Of a DNA stretch of 64,000 nucleotides, positions 8,724 through 17,135 are shown in pieces. Made by a program: the position numbers and the translations under genes. The notes under the pieces are model-generated. The model was not told the DNA's origin, made no database searches, and saw only the letters and a list, made by a program, of their open reading frames with translations. The stretch's first letter is position 1. Each line of letters opens with the position of its first letter. Where the stretch lies: NCBI RefSeq assembly GCF_021390435.2, contig NZ_JAJVCN010000003.1:248001-312000 (forward strand). The letters run 5' to 3'. This DNA is from Kibdelosporangium philippinense (GTDB lineage Bacteria > Actinomycetota > Actinomycetes > Mycobacteriales > Pseudonocardiaceae).

Positions 8724-11700
8724 TCAGTTGCGCGGCTTCTCGCGCATCTCGTAGGTCTCGATCACGTCGTCGACCCGGAGGTCGGAGTACGAGCCGAGCG
8801 TCAGACCACATTCGTAGCCTTCACGGACCTCGGTCACGTCATCCTTGAACCGCCGCAACGAGCTGACCGGCAGGTTCTCCTGGATCACCTTGTTGTCGCG
8901 CAGCAACCTGGCCTTGGCGTTACGCCGGATCTCGCCGGACATCACCAAGCAACCGGCGATCGTGCCGAACTTGGAGGACTTGAACACGTCGCGCACCTCC
9001 GCGCGGCCGAGCTCGACCTCCTCGAACTCCGGCTTGAGCATGCCCTTGAGGGCCTGCTCGATCTCGTCGATCGCCTGGTAGATCACCGAGTAGTAGCGGA
9101 TGTCGATACCTTCGCGGGTGGCCTGGTCGGCCACCTTCGACTCGGCCCGCACGTTGAAGCCGAGGATGATCGCGCCGGACGCGATCGCCAGGTCGACGTT
9201 CGCCTTGGTGATGCCACCGACACCGCGGTCGATGACCCGCACCTGGACCTCGTCGCCGACCTCGATCTTCATCAGCGCGTCCTCGAGTGCCTCGACGGTA
9301 CCCGAGTTGTCGCCCTTGATGATCAAGGTGAGCTCGCCGGTCTCCTTCAGTGCCGAGTCCAGGTCCTCGAGCGAGTACCGCTTGAACTTCGCGGCGTTCT
9401 GCGCGTTACGGGTCCTGGCCTGGCGGCGCTCGGCGATCTGCCGTGCCACCCGGTCCTCGTCCACGACGAGGAACGTGTCACCGGCGCCCGGCACCGACGT
9501 GAAGCCGATGACCTGGACCGGCCGCGATGGCGTTGCCACCGTGACGTCCTCGTTGTACTCGTCGACCATCCGGCGCACGCGGCCGTACGCGTCACCGGCG
9601 ACGATGGAGTCACCGACACGCAACGAACCACGCTGCACCAGCACGGTGGCGACAGGGCCACGGCCACGGTCGAGGTGAGCCTCGATCGCGACACCCTGAG
9701 CCTCCATGTTCGGGTTGGCCCGCAGGTCCAGCGCCGCGTCGGCGGTCAGCAGGATCGCGTCGAGCAGGCCGTCGATGTTGATGCCCTGCTTGGCCGAGAT
9801 GTCCACGAACATGGTCTCGCCGCCGTACTCCTCGGCGACAAGGCCGTACTCGGTGAGCTGCTGGCGGATCTTGGCGGGGTTCGCCCCCTCCTTGTCGATC
9901 TTGTTCACCGCGACCACGATCGGCACGTTGGCCGCCTGGGCGTGGTTGATCGCCTCCACCGTCTGCGGCATCACACCGTCGTCGGCCGCGACCACGATCA
10001 CCGCGATGTCCGTGGCCTGCGCACCACGGGCACGCATGGCGGTGAACGCCTCGTGACCGGGGGTGTCGATGAAGGTGATCAGCCGGTCGTTGCCCTCGAG
10101 CTCGGCTTTGACCTGGTAGGCACCGATGTGCTGGGTGATGCCACCGGCCTCGCCCGCGATCACGTTCGCCTTGCGGATGGTGTCCAGAAGGCGCGTCTTA
10201 CCGTGGTCGACGTGACCCATGACGGTCACGACCGGCGGACGGGCCTGCAGGGCCTCTTCGCCACCGGTGTCCTCGCCGTAGGTGATGTCGAAGGACTCGA
10301 GCAGCTCGCGGTCCTCCTCCTCCGGGCTGACGACCTGCACGGTGTAGTTCATCTCGGTACCGAGCAGCTCGAGCACGTCCTCGGAGACGGACTGCGTCGC
10401 GGTGACCATCTCGCCGAGGTGGAACAGCACCTGCACCAGCGAAGCCGGGTTGGCGTTGATCTTCTCGGCGAAGTCGGTCAGCGAAGCACCGCGCGGCAGC
10501 CGGATGGTCTCCCCGTTGCCCTTCGGCAACCGGACACCGCCGACGCTCGGCGCCTGCATGTTGTCCATGTACTCCTGGCGCTTCTGCCGCTTCGACTTGC
10601 GGCCACGGCGCGAGGGACCACCGGGACGGCCGAACGCGCCTGCGGCACCGCCGCGACCACCGCCACCACCGGGACGGCCACCGCCGCCGCCACGGAAGCC
10701 ACCGCCACCGGCAGGCGCACCACCGCCACCACCGGGACCGCCGCCACCGGGACGGAAGCCGCCGCCTCCGCCACCACCGCCGCCGCCACGGAAGCCACCA
10801 CCTCCGCCGCCGCCACCGCCGCCACGGAAGCCACCGCCGCCGCCCCCACCGGGACGACCGCCGCCGCCACCGCCGGGGCCACCACGGCCGCCGCCACCGC
10901 CACCGGGACCACCACGGCCACCGCCGCCGGGACCACCGGCAGGACGCTGCGGACGAGGCGGCATCATGCCCGGGTTCGGGCGAGGCGGCATGTTGCCCGG
11001 GTTCGGCCTTGGGCCGGACGGACGGTCACCGCGGTCGCCGCGTGGCGGACGATCCTGCCGGTCGCCACCTGGACGCGGGCCACGCTCCGGACGGTCGCCT
11101 TCTTGACGGCCACCACCTGGGCGCGGGCCAGCCGGACGAGGCGCGGGAGCGCCGCCGCCGACACCGAACGGGTTGTTACCCGGCCGCGGCGCGCGCGGAC
11201 CAGGCTTCGGGGACTGCGTACGCGGCGGAACCGTGTTCCCGCCACCCTGCTGGGCCGGCTGCTGCCTCGGCCCCGGACGCGGCCCAGGCTTGGTCGACGG
11301 CGCGTCAGTACGCGCGGCGGCCGGCTTCGGCTGTTGCTGGGGCTGTTGCTGCGACGGCGCCTGCTGTGGCGAGGGCTGCTGCGTTGTCTGCTGCTGCGGC
11401 GGCTTCGGGCCGGGCCGTGGGCCTGGCTTGAAGCCCGGACCAGCCGGCTTGGCCGGTGCGGACTGGAAAGTCGCCGTGTTGTTCGCGGCCGCGGCGGCCG
11501 GCTGCTGGGCCGGCTTGGGCGCGGGAACTGCCGCTGGTTTGCTGGCAGGCGGGGCGGACGGCGTGGCTGCCGGGGCAGCACTCGCCGCGGCCGCTGGGGC
11601 CTGCTGCTGTGGTTTCTGGGGTGCCGGCTTCGGGGCCGGCGGGCCGGGCCTCGGGCCCGGCTTGGCGCCGCTTGGCTTGGCGCCCTTGGCGTCGCCTGAC

Positions 11701-11858
11701 TTCGGGTACGAGTCCCGCAGCCTGCGCGCCACCGGCGCCTCCACGGTGGAGGACGCCGACTTCACGTACTCACCGAGATCGGCGAGTTTCGTGAGTACTT
11801 CCTTGCTCGTGACACCGAGCTCTTTCGCGAGCTCGTGCACGCGGGCCTTGCCTGCCAC
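8724..11858 (-). CDS. infB: translation initiation factor IF-2
   Basis: A protein of about 1044 residues. The N-terminal IF2_N helix bundle (VHELAKELGVTSKEVLTKLA) is followed by a long disordered region: Pro/Gln/Ala-rich to about residue 300, then almost pure Gly with Arg/Phe/Pro to about residue 413. The GTPase domain starts near residue 547 with GHVDHGKT; FIDTPGHEAF and AVNKIDK follow, then the fMet-tRNA-binding C-terminal domains. IF-2 brings initiator tRNA to the 30S subunit and promotes subunit joining. The GTG at 11858 follows GGAGAGCA. The length exceeds the roughly 890 of E. coli because of the Gly-rich insert, as in other actinomycetes. Confidence 0.97.
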   Translation of the reverse strand: MAGKARVHELAKELGVTSKEVLTKLADLGEYVKSASSTVEAPVARRLRDSYPKSGDAKGAKPSGAKPGPRPGPPAPKPAPQKPQQQAPAAAASAAPAATPSAPPASKPAAVPAPKPAQQPAAAAANNTATFQSAPAKPAGPGFKPGPRPGPKPPQQQTTQQPSPQQAPSQQQPQQQPKPAAARTDAPSTKPGPRPGPRQQPAQQGGGNTVPPRTQSPKPGPRAPRPGNNPFGVGGGAPAPRPAGPRPGGGRQEGDRPERGPRPGGDRQDRPPRGDRGDRPSGPRPNPGNMPPRPNPGMMPPRPQRPAGGPGGGGRGGPGGGGGGRGGPGGGGGGRPGGGGGGGFRGGGGGGGGGGFRGGGGGGGGGGFRPGGGGPGGGGGAPAGGGGFRGGGGGRPGGGGGRGGAAGAFGRPGGPSRRGRKSKRQKRQEYMDNMQAPSVGGVRLPKGNGETIRLPRGASLTDFAEKINANPASLVQVLFHLGEMVTATQSVSEDVLELLGTEMNYTVQVVSPEEEDRELLESFDITYGEDTGGEEALQARPPVVTVMGHVDHGKTRLLDTIRKANVIAGEAGGITQHIGAYQVKAELEGNDRLITFIDTPGHEAFTAMRARGAQATDIAVIVVAADDGVMPQTVEAINHAQAANVPIVVAVNKIDKEGANPAKIRQQLTEYGLVAEEYGGETMFVDISAKQGINIDGLLDAILLTADAALDLRANPNMEAQGVAIEAHLDRGRGPVATVLVQRGSLRVGDSIVAGDAYGRVRRMVDEYNEDVTVATPSRPVQVIGFTSVPGAGDTFLVVDEDRVARQIAERRQARTRNAQNAAKFKRYSLEDLDSALKETGELTLIIKGDNSGTVEALEDALMKIEVGDEVQVRVIDRGVGGITKANVDLAIASGAIILGFNVRAESKVADQATREGIDIRYYSVIYQAIDEIEQALKGMLKPEFEEVELGRAEVRDVFKSSKFGTIAGCLVMSGEIRRNAKARLLRDNKVIQENLPVSSLRRFKDDVTEVREGYECGLTLGSYSDLRVDDVIETYEMREKPRN

Positions 11859-11948
11859 TGCTCTCCTCACTGGGGAGGCCGGCGGCAACGTAACCCGCTC
11901 GACCTCGTCCTACCGTCGCACGTTCATGGTGTCGGCTTCACGGCTGAC

Positions 11949-12317
11949 TCATGACGGGTCGACCTGCTTCCTGTGTCCGGCTAGACCAGCTGTCTGGTCT
12001 TCTGTCGGTCGGGCGGTGTGCCCGATTCGGGCTCGCACCTCTGCGGCATCCAGCGGTCCTTGGACGCGAAGCGCCCTCGGGAACGCCTTCTTGCGTTCGG
12101 CGGAGTCCAGGCACGCCAGAACGGGATGCAACCAAGCGCCCCTCCCAGCGTGCCGCCGCCGCGGATCGGGTACGAGCTTCCCGTCCTCGGCGACCACGCG
12201 CAGTAATTCCTCGGCCAGCGTCCTTGCCCGGCAGCCCACGCACGTACGTACCGGGCCATGCCCTTGCGGGGGAGCCTCTCGACGTGCGGGAACCGGCCCT
12301 CGACGACGACCTGCCAA
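11949..12317 (-). CDS. ylxR: YlxR family RNA-binding protein
   Basis: A 122-residue protein with the YlxR (DUF448) signature GPVRTCVGCRARTLAEELLR, then GRGAWLHPVLACLDSAERKK. It lies between nusA and infB, the standard place. Family members bind RNA and in some species act as nucleoid-associated regulators. The conserved domain begins about 20 residues in; the start is uncertain and I take the TTG at 12317, 18 bases after nusA, since no ATG or GTG suits. The Arg/Pro-rich N-terminal extension is unconserved in appearance. Confidence 0.85.
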   Translation of the reverse strand: MAGRRRGPVPARREAPPQGHGPVRTCVGCRARTLAEELLRVVAEDGKLVPDPRRRHAGRGAWLHPVLACLDSAERKKAFPRALRVQGPLDAAEVRARIGHTARPTEDQTAGLAGHRKQVDPS

Positions 12318-12335
12318 GATTCTACCTACAACCGC

Positions 12336-13352
12336 CTACTCGGCCGAACCCGATGTCGGTCCAGCCGCGTTCGCGGCAGTCTCAGCATCGCTACGGATGT
12401 CGATACGCCACCCGGTCAGCCGAGCGGCAAGCCTTGCGTTCTGGCCCTCTTTACCGATCGCCAGCGAAAGCTGGAAGTCGGGCACGACAACGCGCGCGGT
12501 CTTCGCGCGCTCGTCGACCACCCGCACAGATACAACCTTCGCAGGTGAGAGGGCATTCCCGACGAACGTTGCCGGATCGTCGGAGTAGTCGATGATATCG
12601 ATCTTCTCGCCGGCAAGCTCGCTCATTACGTTTCGGACTCGAGCTCCCATCGGTCCGATACACGCGCCCTTGGCGTTGACTCCGGCGACCGTGGAACGCA
12701 CCGCGATCTTGGAACGGTGACCTGCCTCACGTGCGACCGCGGGGATCTCCACGGTGCCGTCGGCGATCTCCGGGACCTCCAGGGCGAACAGTCTGCGCAC
12801 GAGGTTGGGGTGCGTTCTGGACAGCGTGATCTGCGGGCCGCGGGCACCGCGCGTGACGCCGAGGACGTAGCACTTGATCCGCAGGCCGTGCTCGTAGCGC
12901 TCGCCAGGCACCTGCTCGACCGCGGGCAGCACACCCTCGGTGTCGCCGACCTGGACCACGACCATGCCACGCGAGTTGGCGCGCGCGTCACGCTGCACGA
13001 CACCAGCGACGATCTCGCCCTCCTTGGCGGAGAACTCGCCGAAGGTCTTCTCGTGCTCGGCGTCCCGCAGCCGCTGCAGGATCACCTGACGGGCCGTGGT
13101 CGCCGCGATCCGGCCGAAGCCTTCCGGCGTGTCGTCCCACTCCTCGACGACCTCGCCGCCAGGGCCCAGTTCCTGGGCAAGCACCCGGACAACGCCGGTG
13201 CGCCGGTCGATGTCGATCTTGGCGTGCGGCACGTGCCCGTCGGTGTGCTTGTACGCGGTGAGCAGAGCTGTCTCGATGGCCTCGATGACCGTCTCAAACG
13301 GAATGTCTTTGTCGCGCTCGATGGCGCGAAGCGCGGCGATGTCGACGTTCAC
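12336..13352 (-). CDS. nusA: transcription termination/antitermination factor NusA
   Basis: A 338-residue NusA, the short actinobacterial form without the C-terminal acidic repeats. Domains in order: N-terminal RNA-polymerase-binding domain (MNVDIAALRAIERDKDIPFE), S1 domain near residue 105 (EGEIVAGVVQRDARANSRGM), then KH1 and KH2 (GACIGPMGARVRNVMSEL and LSLAIGKEGQNARLAARLTG). It modulates pausing, intrinsic termination and antitermination. Its GTG start overlaps the rimP stop by four bases (GTGA), so the two are translationally coupled. Confidence 0.97.
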   Translation of the reverse strand: MNVDIAALRAIERDKDIPFETVIEAIETALLTAYKHTDGHVPHAKIDIDRRTGVVRVLAQELGPGGEVVEEWDDTPEGFGRIAATTARQVILQRLRDAEHEKTFGEFSAKEGEIVAGVVQRDARANSRGMVVVQVGDTEGVLPAVEQVPGERYEHGLRIKCYVLGVTRGARGPQITLSRTHPNLVRRLFALEVPEIADGTVEIPAVAREAGHRSKIAVRSTVAGVNAKGACIGPMGARVRNVMSELAGEKIDIIDYSDDPATFVGNALSPAKVVSVRVVDERAKTARVVVPDFQLSLAIGKEGQNARLAARLTGWRIDIRSDAETAANAAGPTSGSAE

Positions 13353-13864
13353 CGTGCCCCCTCCTGGCTACCGCCGCCCAGCGCGGCCAATTCGTCCGGC
13401 GGTGGTTGTTTGAACTCGACCTCGATGACGGCGTGGTCGACGGCGTCGAACGGCACTTGCCGCAGCTCGCCGGCGACGAGCATGCGCACGTCGTTCTCAC
13501 TTGCGTCGCCGACGCGCCCGGTGAACGTCTCGTCGGCGGTACGCACCTTCACCAGGCGCAGCCGCGCCCGGCGCCAATGCCTTGGCTTGGTCAGCGGCCG
13601 GTCCAACCCCGGCGAGGTCACTTCCAGGGTGTACGGGCCGCCAAGGACGTGGTCGTGGTCGTCGAGCACGGTCGCGAGGGTGCGGCTGACGCCGGCGACC
13701 TCGTCCAGCTCGATCCCGTTCTCGCCATCCACCACCACTTTGACCAGGCTGCGACGACCGGCGCGCTGCACCTCAAGCTGCTCGAGCTCGAAGCCTGCTG
13801 CGCCAACGGCGTCCCGTACGACGGGCTCCAGCGCCGCCCCGAGATCACCTTGCTGGTTCGCCAC
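13349..13864 (-). CDS. rimP: ribosome maturation factor RimP
   Basis: A protein of about 171 residues needed for 30S subunit assembly. Visible are LEPVVRDAVGAAGFELEQLE, the strand LVKVVVDGENGIELDEVAGV, and the family signature YTLEVTSPGLDRPL, followed by an SH3-like C-terminal domain. The GTG at 13864 has AGGAG nine bases upstream and gives the normal N-terminus; the frame to 13972 is too long. It is the first gene of the rimP-nusA-ylxR-infB block, and the 119-base gap to the divergent lipoprotein gene should hold the promoters. Confidence 0.93.
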   Translation of the reverse strand: MANQQGDLGAALEPVVRDAVGAAGFELEQLEVQRAGRRSLVKVVVDGENGIELDEVAGVSRTLATVLDDHDHVLGGPYTLEVTSPGLDRPLTKPRHWRRARLRLVKVRTADETFTGRVGDASENDVRMLVAGELRQVPFDAVDHAVIEVEFKQPPPDELAALGGGSQEGAR

Positions 13865-13983
13865 GTTCCGCCGCTCCTGTTCTGGATGATGTTCTCGATC
13901 AGTTCGAGTGTGTACAGCCCAGCGTATCTCGTCCAGCCGACACCGCCCGCCACGCGATCCGCCTGCTGGCAATATGACTCACT

Positions 13984-14436
13984 GTGAAGAGGTTTTCCCG
14001 GCGTGCCGTGCTGGCGGTTCTTGCCGTTCCGTTGGTCCCCGCGTGCACGTCGGAACCCGATGGCCCGCCACCGCCGGATCCCTTGGCAGCGTTGGCGGAA
14101 CAGGCCCGCAAGGACGCCGCCGCGGCGACCGCGCTCGCCCAGTCGAACACCGATCTGGCGACAGCCGCAGGCACCGTTGCGAAGGCGCGAACCGCGCACG
14201 CGACCGCCCTGCAGGCCGAAGTGGACCGCGCGCGTCCACCCAAAGTCACAACCTCGGCCCCGCCGACCACATCGAGCGCGCCACCCGCGCCCGCAACGAA
14301 GGCGACGATGATCGAGGCGCTCAAGGCCGCGGAGAAGCAAACGGGCGAACTGGTCGCCACCGTGCCCCGGTATCGAGCCGGGCTGCTCGGCTCGGTCGCC
14401 GCCAGCTGCGCGAGCCTGCGGGAAGTGGTCGCATGA
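13984..14436 (+). CDS. putative lipoprotein
   Basis: A 150-residue exported protein. FSRRAVLAVLAVPLVPACTS is a lipoprotein signal with the lipobox cysteine at about residue 21. The mature part begins with a Pro run (PDGPPPPDP), an Ala-rich helix, and a Thr/Pro/Ala linker before a final helix EALKAAEKQTGELVATVPRY. Its stop overlaps the start of the next gene by four bases (ATGA), so the two are coupled; the partner is ferritin-like. I do not recognise a named family. It is divergent from the rimP operon. Confidence 0.75.
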   Translation: MKRFSRRAVLAVLAVPLVPACTSEPDGPPPPDPLAALAEQARKDAAAATALAQSNTDLATAAGTVAKARTAHATALQAEVDRARPPKVTTSAPPTTSSAPPAPATKATMIEALKAAEKQTGELVATVPRYRAGLLGSVAASCASLREVVA

Positions 14437-14894
14437 CTCAGCCATCCGCGAAGGCCATCCCGGCGGATTCGATCGACGCCGTCCAGCAGGCCTTGGGCGC
14501 CGAGCACGCGGCGATCTGGACGTACGGCCTGGTCAGCGCCTTCCTGCCGAACTCGTTCAACAACGCGCTGAACGAGGGCGCGACCACGCACCGAGCCCGC
14601 CGCGACACCATCGAGCGGTCCCTGAACGCCAGCGACGTCGCACCAAAGACGGCTGAGGTGGCATACGTGCCACCGCAACCGGTGACCGATCAGGCCTCAA
14701 GCCTGGCGGTGCTGGCGATCGCGGAATCCGACGCGGCCGTGGCGTGGCGCTCGGTCCTTGAGCACACGGACGACGCTGACCTGCGTAAAACCGCACTGGA
14801 GGCGCTGACCAGCTCAGCCGTCCGTGGCACCAGGTGGCGTAAAGCAGGCGGCCAGAGCCCAGCGGCCACTGAAATGCCAGGTCAACCGTCGTGA
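14433..14894 (+). CDS. ferritin-like (DUF4439-type) protein
   Basis: A 153-residue, mostly helical protein. DAVQQALGAEHAAIWTYGLV carries the Glu-x-x-Ala-x-x-x-Tyr helix typical of the DUF4439 ferritin-like domain of actinobacteria, and AIAESDAAVAWRSVLEHTDD is the second pair of helices. The usual ExxH metal ligands are incomplete (EHAA), so a metal site is doubtful. It has no signal peptide but is coupled to the lipoprotein gene upstream. Its TGA stop lies inside the left arm of a large palindrome. Confidence 0.75.
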   Translation: MTQPSAKAIPADSIDAVQQALGAEHAAIWTYGLVSAFLPNSFNNALNEGATTHRARRDTIERSLNASDVAPKTAEVAYVPPQPVTDQASSLAVLAIAESDAAVAWRSVLEHTDDADLRKTALEALTSSAVRGTRWRKAGGQSPAATEMPGQPS

Positions 14895-14932
14895 GTGTTT
14901 TCGCCGGTTAGAACCGGCGAAAACACTCACGA
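14889..14932. repeat. palindromic gene-end repeat, copy 1
   Basis: A perfect 21-base inverted repeat around AG: left arm 14889-14909 begins TCGTGAGTGTTTTCGC, right arm 14912-14932 ends AAACACTCACGA. A T-rich run follows at 14935-14941, giving a terminator in the plus direction. Both convergent genes take their TGA stop from the arms (14892-14894 plus; 14927-14929 minus). Confidence 0.9.
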
Positions 14933-15640
14933 GGTTTTTTTGAGCTGTTCGCCGAAGGCCAGGGCGTCGGTGCTGATTTCTTCGAGCTTGGCGTCGTCGC
15001 CCTTCTTGCTGCCGCCTTCGATGTCCGACTCGACGATGATCACGTCGTTGCCGCTGATCTTCGCGGCGAACGCGCCGTTGCCGAGCGACGCGAGCCCGGC
15101 GACCTTCACGCGCCCGTCCTTGACCAGGTCGTTGACGTTGCCGGTGCCGTTGGTCTCGGTCAGCTTCTTGAGTTCGGCGGCGTCGGCGGAGCTGGACATC
15201 CGGACGACCGCGACCGAGCTGAAGACCTTCTTGCCGTCGACGTTGGTCGTGTAGAGCTCACGGATCACCTCGGTGCACGGTTTCTTCTCGAAGAAGTCCT
15301 GCACCTTGGAGTACGACACGCGGGCGCAGTTGCTGTCGCGCACCGGTTCGGCCACCTGCTCGTGCTTGACGAACTTGAACTTCGTCGTCGGCTGCGGGGT
15401 GCTTGTCGACAGTGACGACGTGTCAGGGGCGTTGCCGCTCTGCTGGATCAGCCACCACAGCATGCCCGACACGACCGCTACGCCTACCAGGCCAAGCCCT
15501 TTGAGCACGTACTCGCGGGTCTTGTTGTTCCCTGGCTCCGGCGCACGTCGTTGCGGCGGAGCGGGGTGCGACGTCACCCGTGGGATGCGCGTCGTCTGGT
15601 CCGGGCTGTTGTACTGACCCGGGCGGTAAGGATCGGACAC
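14927..15640 (-). CDS. single-pass membrane protein with extracytoplasmic domain
   Basis: About 237 residues: a Pro/Arg-rich cytoplasmic stretch of 45 residues, one transmembrane segment (GLGLVGVAVVSGMLWWLI), a Ser/Thr/Pro linker, and a soluble domain of about 140 residues outside. The domain contains two cysteines (DSNCARVSY and KKPCTEVIREL) that could form a disulphide. I do not recognise the family; the layout resembles actinobacterial membrane-anchored hypotheticals. The GTG at 15640 is the best start (VSDPYRPGQY), though GTG at 15649 is possible. The stop is inside palindrome copy 1. Confidence 0.7.
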   Translation of the reverse strand: MSDPYRPGQYNSPDQTTRIPRVTSHPAPPQRRAPEPGNNKTREYVLKGLGLVGVAVVSGMLWWLIQQSGNAPDTSSLSTSTPQPTTKFKFVKHEQVAEPVRDSNCARVSYSKVQDFFEKKPCTEVIRELYTTNVDGKKVFSSVAVVRMSSSADAAELKKLTETNGTGNVNDLVKDGRVKVAGLASLGNGAFAAKISGNDVIIVESDIEGGSKKGDDAKLEEISTDALAFGEQLKKTS

Positions 15641-15662
15641 GAGAGGCACGGTACCTAGTCCA

Positions 15663-16694
15663 TCAGTCCCGGAGTGCCGAGAGTACCGATTCGATATCTC
15701 CGGCGGTGTTGTACAGATGGCACGCAAGACGTGCTCGACCTGCGCGGACACTGGATTTCACGCCCACGGCGGCTAATTTCTCCGCCGCATGCGGGATGTC
15801 GAGCGACACGATCGCGGATCCCTGCGGTGCCAACCCGAGCGCGACCAGCAGGCCGTCGGCGAGGCCGACGCAGTGATCCCTGACCGCCTCGATGTCGAGT
15901 GATGCCAGCCACGGCACCACAACCGCGGCGGTGAGCTGCGAAAACCACACGGGCGAAAGGTCAAACCGGCGTGCGTCCGGCGCTAGTCGCAGCGGCAGTC
16001 CGTACGCCGTCGCGGCTGGATCTTCACCCGCGTACCAGTTGGCCGCGATGGGAATGGTGCGCTCAAAGGCTTCCGGCTTCACCGCCAGCCACGCGGCGCC
16101 GCGCGCCGACATCAGCCATTTGTAGCAAGCGCCGATAACCCAGTCGGCCCAATCCAGTTTCAAGGGCATCCAGCCCGCGGCCTGAGTGACGTCGAGCACG
16201 ACGGCGGTTCCGGCGGCGGTCGCCGCGTCCCGTAACGCTTCGAGGTCGACAACCGCGCCGGTGGCCGACTGCACCACACTCACCGCGACAAGATCAAAAC
16301 GGTCCACATAGGACGGCAGGTCGGCCAGTCCGACCTCGGTCACGGTGACCCCGCGATGTTCTTGCGAGGCAAAGGGAAACGTGACGCTGGTGAAGTCGCC
16401 TTCGGCCGCGAGCACCCGCGTCCCATCCGGAATGCTCGTCGCGACGAGACTCATCAACTGGGAAACGCTTGCCCCGGAAGCGACTGTGCTCTCCTCGACG
16501 CCGATCAGCGCGCCCCAGGCTTTTCGGGCAAGTCGTACGTCGGCGTCGAAATCGGCTGGGGTGTCCGCCCCGGACCGCCAGCGCCGGACGGCATCCGTCA
16601 GGCCATCGACAGCTACTTTCGGTGGAATCCCGATACTCGCCGTGTTCAAATACCCGGCAGGGACATCAAAGGACTGCCCGAATGCGATGCGCAC
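15663..16694 (-). CDS. class V aminotransferase family protein
   Basis: A 343-residue PLP enzyme of the class V (NifS/EgtE-like) fold. The pattern YLNTASIGIPP at the N-terminus, VVLDVTQAAGWMPL with the cofactor-binding aspartate, and ACYKWLMSARG with the Schiff-base lysine are all present. The C-terminus VRAGRARLACHLYNTAGDIE resembles the EgtE/kynureninase-like group. Ergothioneine EgtE is possible, but no other egt gene is in view, so I leave the function open. Its ATG lies only 18 bases from the start of the divergent YjbQ gene, so each promoter must lie inside the other gene. Confidence 0.8.
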   Translation of the reverse strand: MRIAFGQSFDVPAGYLNTASIGIPPKVAVDGLTDAVRRWRSGADTPADFDADVRLARKAWGALIGVEESTVASGASVSQLMSLVATSIPDGTRVLAAEGDFTSVTFPFASQEHRGVTVTEVGLADLPSYVDRFDLVAVSVVQSATGAVVDLEALRDAATAAGTAVVLDVTQAAGWMPLKLDWADWVIGACYKWLMSARGAAWLAVKPEAFERTIPIAANWYAGEDPAATAYGLPLRLAPDARRFDLSPVWFSQLTAAVVVPWLASLDIEAVRDHCVGLADGLLVALGLAPQGSAIVSLDIPHAAEKLAAVGVKSSVRAGRARLACHLYNTAGDIESVLSALRD

Positions 16695-16712
16695 GCATGC
16701 ACGGTACCCGGC

Positions 16713-17135
16713 ATGATCCCGGATATGTACAGCGAAGAATTTCAGCTCAGGACCGGATCACGCGAAGTCGTGCACGATCTGACCGAGTTGTGCGCCCGGT
16801 TTCTGTCCGATGCCGACGCTTCGGACGGGCTGTTGCACGTGTGGGTGCCGCATGCGACGGCCGGTCTCGCGGTGATCGAGACCGGCGCGGGCAGTGACGA
16901 CGACCTGTTGACGGCGTTGGGTGACTTGTTGCCCAAGGACAACCGCTGGCAGCACCGGCACGGATCGCCGGGACACGGCCGGGATCACGTACTTCCGGCG
17001 TTTCTGCCGCCGTACGCGAGCGTGCCTGTCCTCGACGGCCGGATGGCCTTGGGCACGTGGCAGTCGGTGTGCCTAGTGGACACCAACGGCGACAACCCCG
17101 TTCGGACTGTTCGCCTCAGCTTCCTGGCGGGCTGA
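16713..17135 (+). CDS. YjbQ/UPF0047 family protein
   Basis: A 140-residue protein with the complete UPF0047 pattern: LLHVWVPHATAGLAVIETGAG, then DLLPKDNRWQHRHGSPGHGRDHV, LPAFLPPYASVPVLDGRMALGTWQSVCLVDTN split by the family's conserved histidines and aspartate. E. coli YjbQ has weak thiamine-phosphate synthase activity; the true role is unclear. The ATG at 16713 or 16725 can serve as start. The 3' end overlaps the convergent membrane-protein gene by 63 bases. Confidence 0.85.
   Translation: MIPDMYSEEFQLRTGSREVVHDLTELCARFLSDADASDGLLHVWVPHATAGLAVIETGAGSDDDLLTALGDLLPKDNRWQHRHGSPGHGRDHVLPAFLPPYASVPVLDGRMALGTWQSVCLVDTNGDNPVRTVRLSFLAG

Noticed and set aside
10600..10960. Possible minisatellite
   Set aside because: It lies inside infB in frame and encodes the Gly-rich segment known from actinobacterial IF-2.
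8544..11699. A 1051-residue plus-strand frame antisense to infB
   Set aside because: Low-complexity His/Asp/Arg/Thr text with no domain; infB on the other strand is unmistakable. It is a codon-bias shadow.
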